Below, in pieces: positions 6,909-8,094 of a stretch of DNA of 8,094 nt. The notes below the pieces were generated by a model. That model had not been told where the DNA came from. It saw nothing but the letters and a program-made list of their open reading frames with translations, and ran no database searches. This DNA is from Sulfuritalea sp. Its GTDB lineage: Bacteria > Pseudomonadota > Gammaproteobacteria > Burkholderiales > Rhodocyclaceae. The first letter of the stretch is position 1; each line of letters opens with the position of its first letter. Where the stretch lies: the NCBI GenBank assembly GCA_026399445.1, contig JAPLRA010000100.1, positions 1-8,094 on the forward strand. Direction: 5' to 3'. Both the position numbers and the translations under genes were made by a program.

Positions 6909-7954
6909 TGGCGGGTCGCCTGGGGCGAAACCCTGACCTTCTCGCCCGCCGTGAGCAGGTTGACGCCGGCCGCGACGATCTGCTCGCCGCCGGTCAAGCC
7001 CGCAACCACAACCGCCCCACTATCGGTGAAGGCCGCGACAGTCACCGCCTGCAATGTCACCGTGTCGCCAGCGCCGATTTTCCACACCGCCGGCTGATTG
7101 CCCTGCTGGAAAATCGCGGTCAGCGGCACGACCAGCCGGGTCGCGCCCGGGGCGCCGGTCGGGAAGCGCACTGTTGCGGTCAATCCCAGCGGCAACAAGG
7201 GATCGGCATCCTTCAGGCTGACGCGCGCGGCATAGGTGCGGGTTACCGGATCGGCCACCGGCGAAATCTCGCGCAGACGCCCGGCCAGTGGTTTCCCGGT
7301 CGCGCCCTGCGTCGCCCAGAAGCTGACTTCCGCGGCTTGGCCGAGCTTGAATGCGCTGACTTCGCCCTCTGGAATGGCGATGGCCACTTCGCGCTCGCCA
7401 TCGGGAGCGAGTCGAAACACCGGCTGGCCGACGCTCACCACCTGCCCCGGCTCTGCAAGCACCTGACCGATGACACCGTTCCTGTCGGCCACCAGCGTTG
7501 TGTAAGCCGCCTGGTTCTTCGATAGCTGAGCCTGCGCCTCAGCGGCCTTGAAGGCGGTTTCTCTGGCATCGAGGGCGGAGGCGCTGATGAAGTTCTTCGC
7601 CTTCAAGTCCTTGTAGCGCGCGAGTTCCGCCGCTGCCAACTCACGCTGCGCTTCGGCCTGCGTCACCTGCAGACCGGCATCGATCGGATCGAGGCGAGCC
7701 AATACCTGGCCGGCCTTGACCGCCATGCCGGCGTCGACGCGCCGTTCGACGATCTTGCCGGCGATGCGAAAGCCCAGCGTGGTCTCGATTCGGGCGCGAA
7801 CCTCGCCGCTGTAGCTGCGCTGCGCGCCGTCAGTCGCCGTATCGCCAGCGCCGACTTTCAGAGTGCGCACCAGCCTGGGTGCGGCGGCCGGCGGCGGCGG
7901 TTCGCTGCAGGCGGCGAGCAGCATGGGCAGGAGAAGAAGGGGGGCGAGTTTCAT
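6905..7954 (-). CDS. RND efflux periplasmic adaptor (membrane fusion) lipoprotein
   Basis: Periplasmic adaptor of 349 residues linking an RND permease to a TolC-type channel. Residues 1-16 are a lipoprotein signal with lipobox LAAC (Cys16), followed by a Pro/Ala-rich linker (SEPPPPAAAP), so the mature protein is probably anchored to the inner membrane by lipid. In order: the first lipoyl half (about 57-92, GFRIAGKIVERRVDAGMAVKAG), an alpha-helical hairpin of modest length (about 93-151), the second lipoyl half (about 152-182, GQVLAEPGQVVSVGQPV), a beta-barrel (about 187-264, with SPVADPVTRTY at 231-241) and a membrane-proximal domain (about 272-345). A start 14 codons further up is possible, but the chosen ATG has GGAG (complement of 7962-7965) at 7 bases and places the lipoprotein signal at the true N-terminus. 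It overlaps both neighbouring RND genes by 4 bases. Confidence 0.93.
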   Translation of the reverse strand: MKLAPLLLLPMLLAACSEPPPPAAAPRLVRTLKVGAGDTATDGAQRSYSGEVRARIETTLGFRIAGKIVERRVDAGMAVKAGQVLARLDPIDAGLQVTQAEAQRELAAAELARYKDLKAKNFISASALDARETAFKAAEAQAQLSKNQAAYTTLVADRNGVIGQVLAEPGQVVSVGQPVFRLAPDGEREVAIAIPEGEVSAFKLGQAAEVSFWATQGATGKPLAGRLREISPVADPVTRTYAARVSLKDADPLLPLGLTATVRFPTGAPGATRLVVPLTAIFQQGNQPAVWKIGAGDTVTLQAVTVAAFTDSGAVVVAGLTGGEQIVAAGVNLLTAGEKVRVSPQATRQ

Positions 7955-8094
7955 GCGGAGTCTCCGGAAGGGCCGGCAAAGCGCCGGCGCAGCCAATTCG
8001 TGAAATCGTCGAGGTAGGTGTAGATCACCGGCACCACGATCAGGGTGAGCAAGCTCGATGTCATGACGCCGCCGATCACCGCCTGTCCCATCGG
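7951..8094 (-). CDS. Second RND efflux permease, C-terminal 47 residues (5' part outside window)
   Basis: The - strand is open from the window edge to TGA at 7951-7953 and reads PMGQAVIGGVMTSSLLTL, then IVVPVIYTYLDDFTNWLRRRF, and ends GDSA. This matches the last transmembrane helix (TM12) and cytoplasmic tail of AcrB/MdtB-type RND permeases, where GGxxTSxxLTLxVVPVxYTxxD is characteristic. The stop codon overlaps the adaptor start in an ATGA, so the two are co-transcribed and probably translationally coupled. It is a different gene from the permease at 3786-6908, whose own C-terminus reads GGLIVATVLTCLFLPALYAAW. The remaining roughly 1000 residues lie beyond the window. Confidence 0.9.
   Translation of the reverse strand, partial: PMGQAVIGGVMTSSLLTLIVVPVIYTYLDDFTNWLRRRFAGPSGDSA

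Noticed and set aside
4368..7097. A 909-codon open frame on the + strand opposite the RND permease and adaptor end
   Set aside because: It is antisense to two well-supported genes. The translation is rich in His, Arg, Gln and Gly, as expected from complementing GC-rich codons, and no recognisable domain is seen. Long antisense frames are common in high-GC genes.

Overview
This is a GC-rich, densely coding chromosomal window from a Gram-negative bacterium. It encodes Kdo transferase (lipid A/LPS core synthesis), a TolC-type outer-membrane channel and a tripartite RND efflux system. The order PCMT-like methyltransferase, rhodanese, TolC, then waaA nearby, together with the protein sequences, suggests a proteobacterium, most likely a betaproteobacterium (Rhodocyclales or Nitrosomonadales type). 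That placement is recalled from gene neighbourhoods and was not searched. No stretch longer than about 65 bases lacks a gene, and I see no tRNA, rRNA, CRISPR array, insertion sequence or phage gene.

Layout. Bases 2-796 (+ strand) are the C-terminal 264 codons of waaA (kdtA). All other genes are on the - strand. A Uma2-family putative nuclease (775-1344) converges on waaA and overlaps its 3' end by 22 bases. Upstream of it in transcription order are tolC (1383-2714), a single-domain rhodanese (2736-3059) and a PCMT-fold methyltransferase (3064-3720). These four genes have gaps of 38, 21 and 4 bases and look like one transcription unit. A 65-base intergenic gap upstream (3721-3785) holds an AT-rich perfect inverted repeat, apparently overlaid on a promoter. 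Beyond it lies the end of a second operon: an RND permease (3786-6908), a lipoprotein periplasmic adaptor (6905-7954) and the last 47 codons of another RND permease (7951-8094). The two junctions between these three genes are 4-base ATGA stop/start overlaps.

How the genes fit together. The adaptor and the two inner-membrane permeases form a proton-driven export system. No outer-membrane channel gene is visible in the part of that operon shown here, so the TolC homologue encoded just downstream is a natural candidate partner. The palindrome at 3739-3758 is placed so that a dimeric repressor could control the methyltransferase-rhodanese-tolC-Uma2 unit. The methyltransferase lacks the usual substrate-loop motif of L-isoaspartate repair enzymes, so its real substrate is uncertain. 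Most of the window is ordinary housekeeping and efflux content. The best leads are the palindromic operator, the divergent methyltransferase/rhodanese pair linked to tolC, and the Uma2 gene placed at the tolC-waaA junction.
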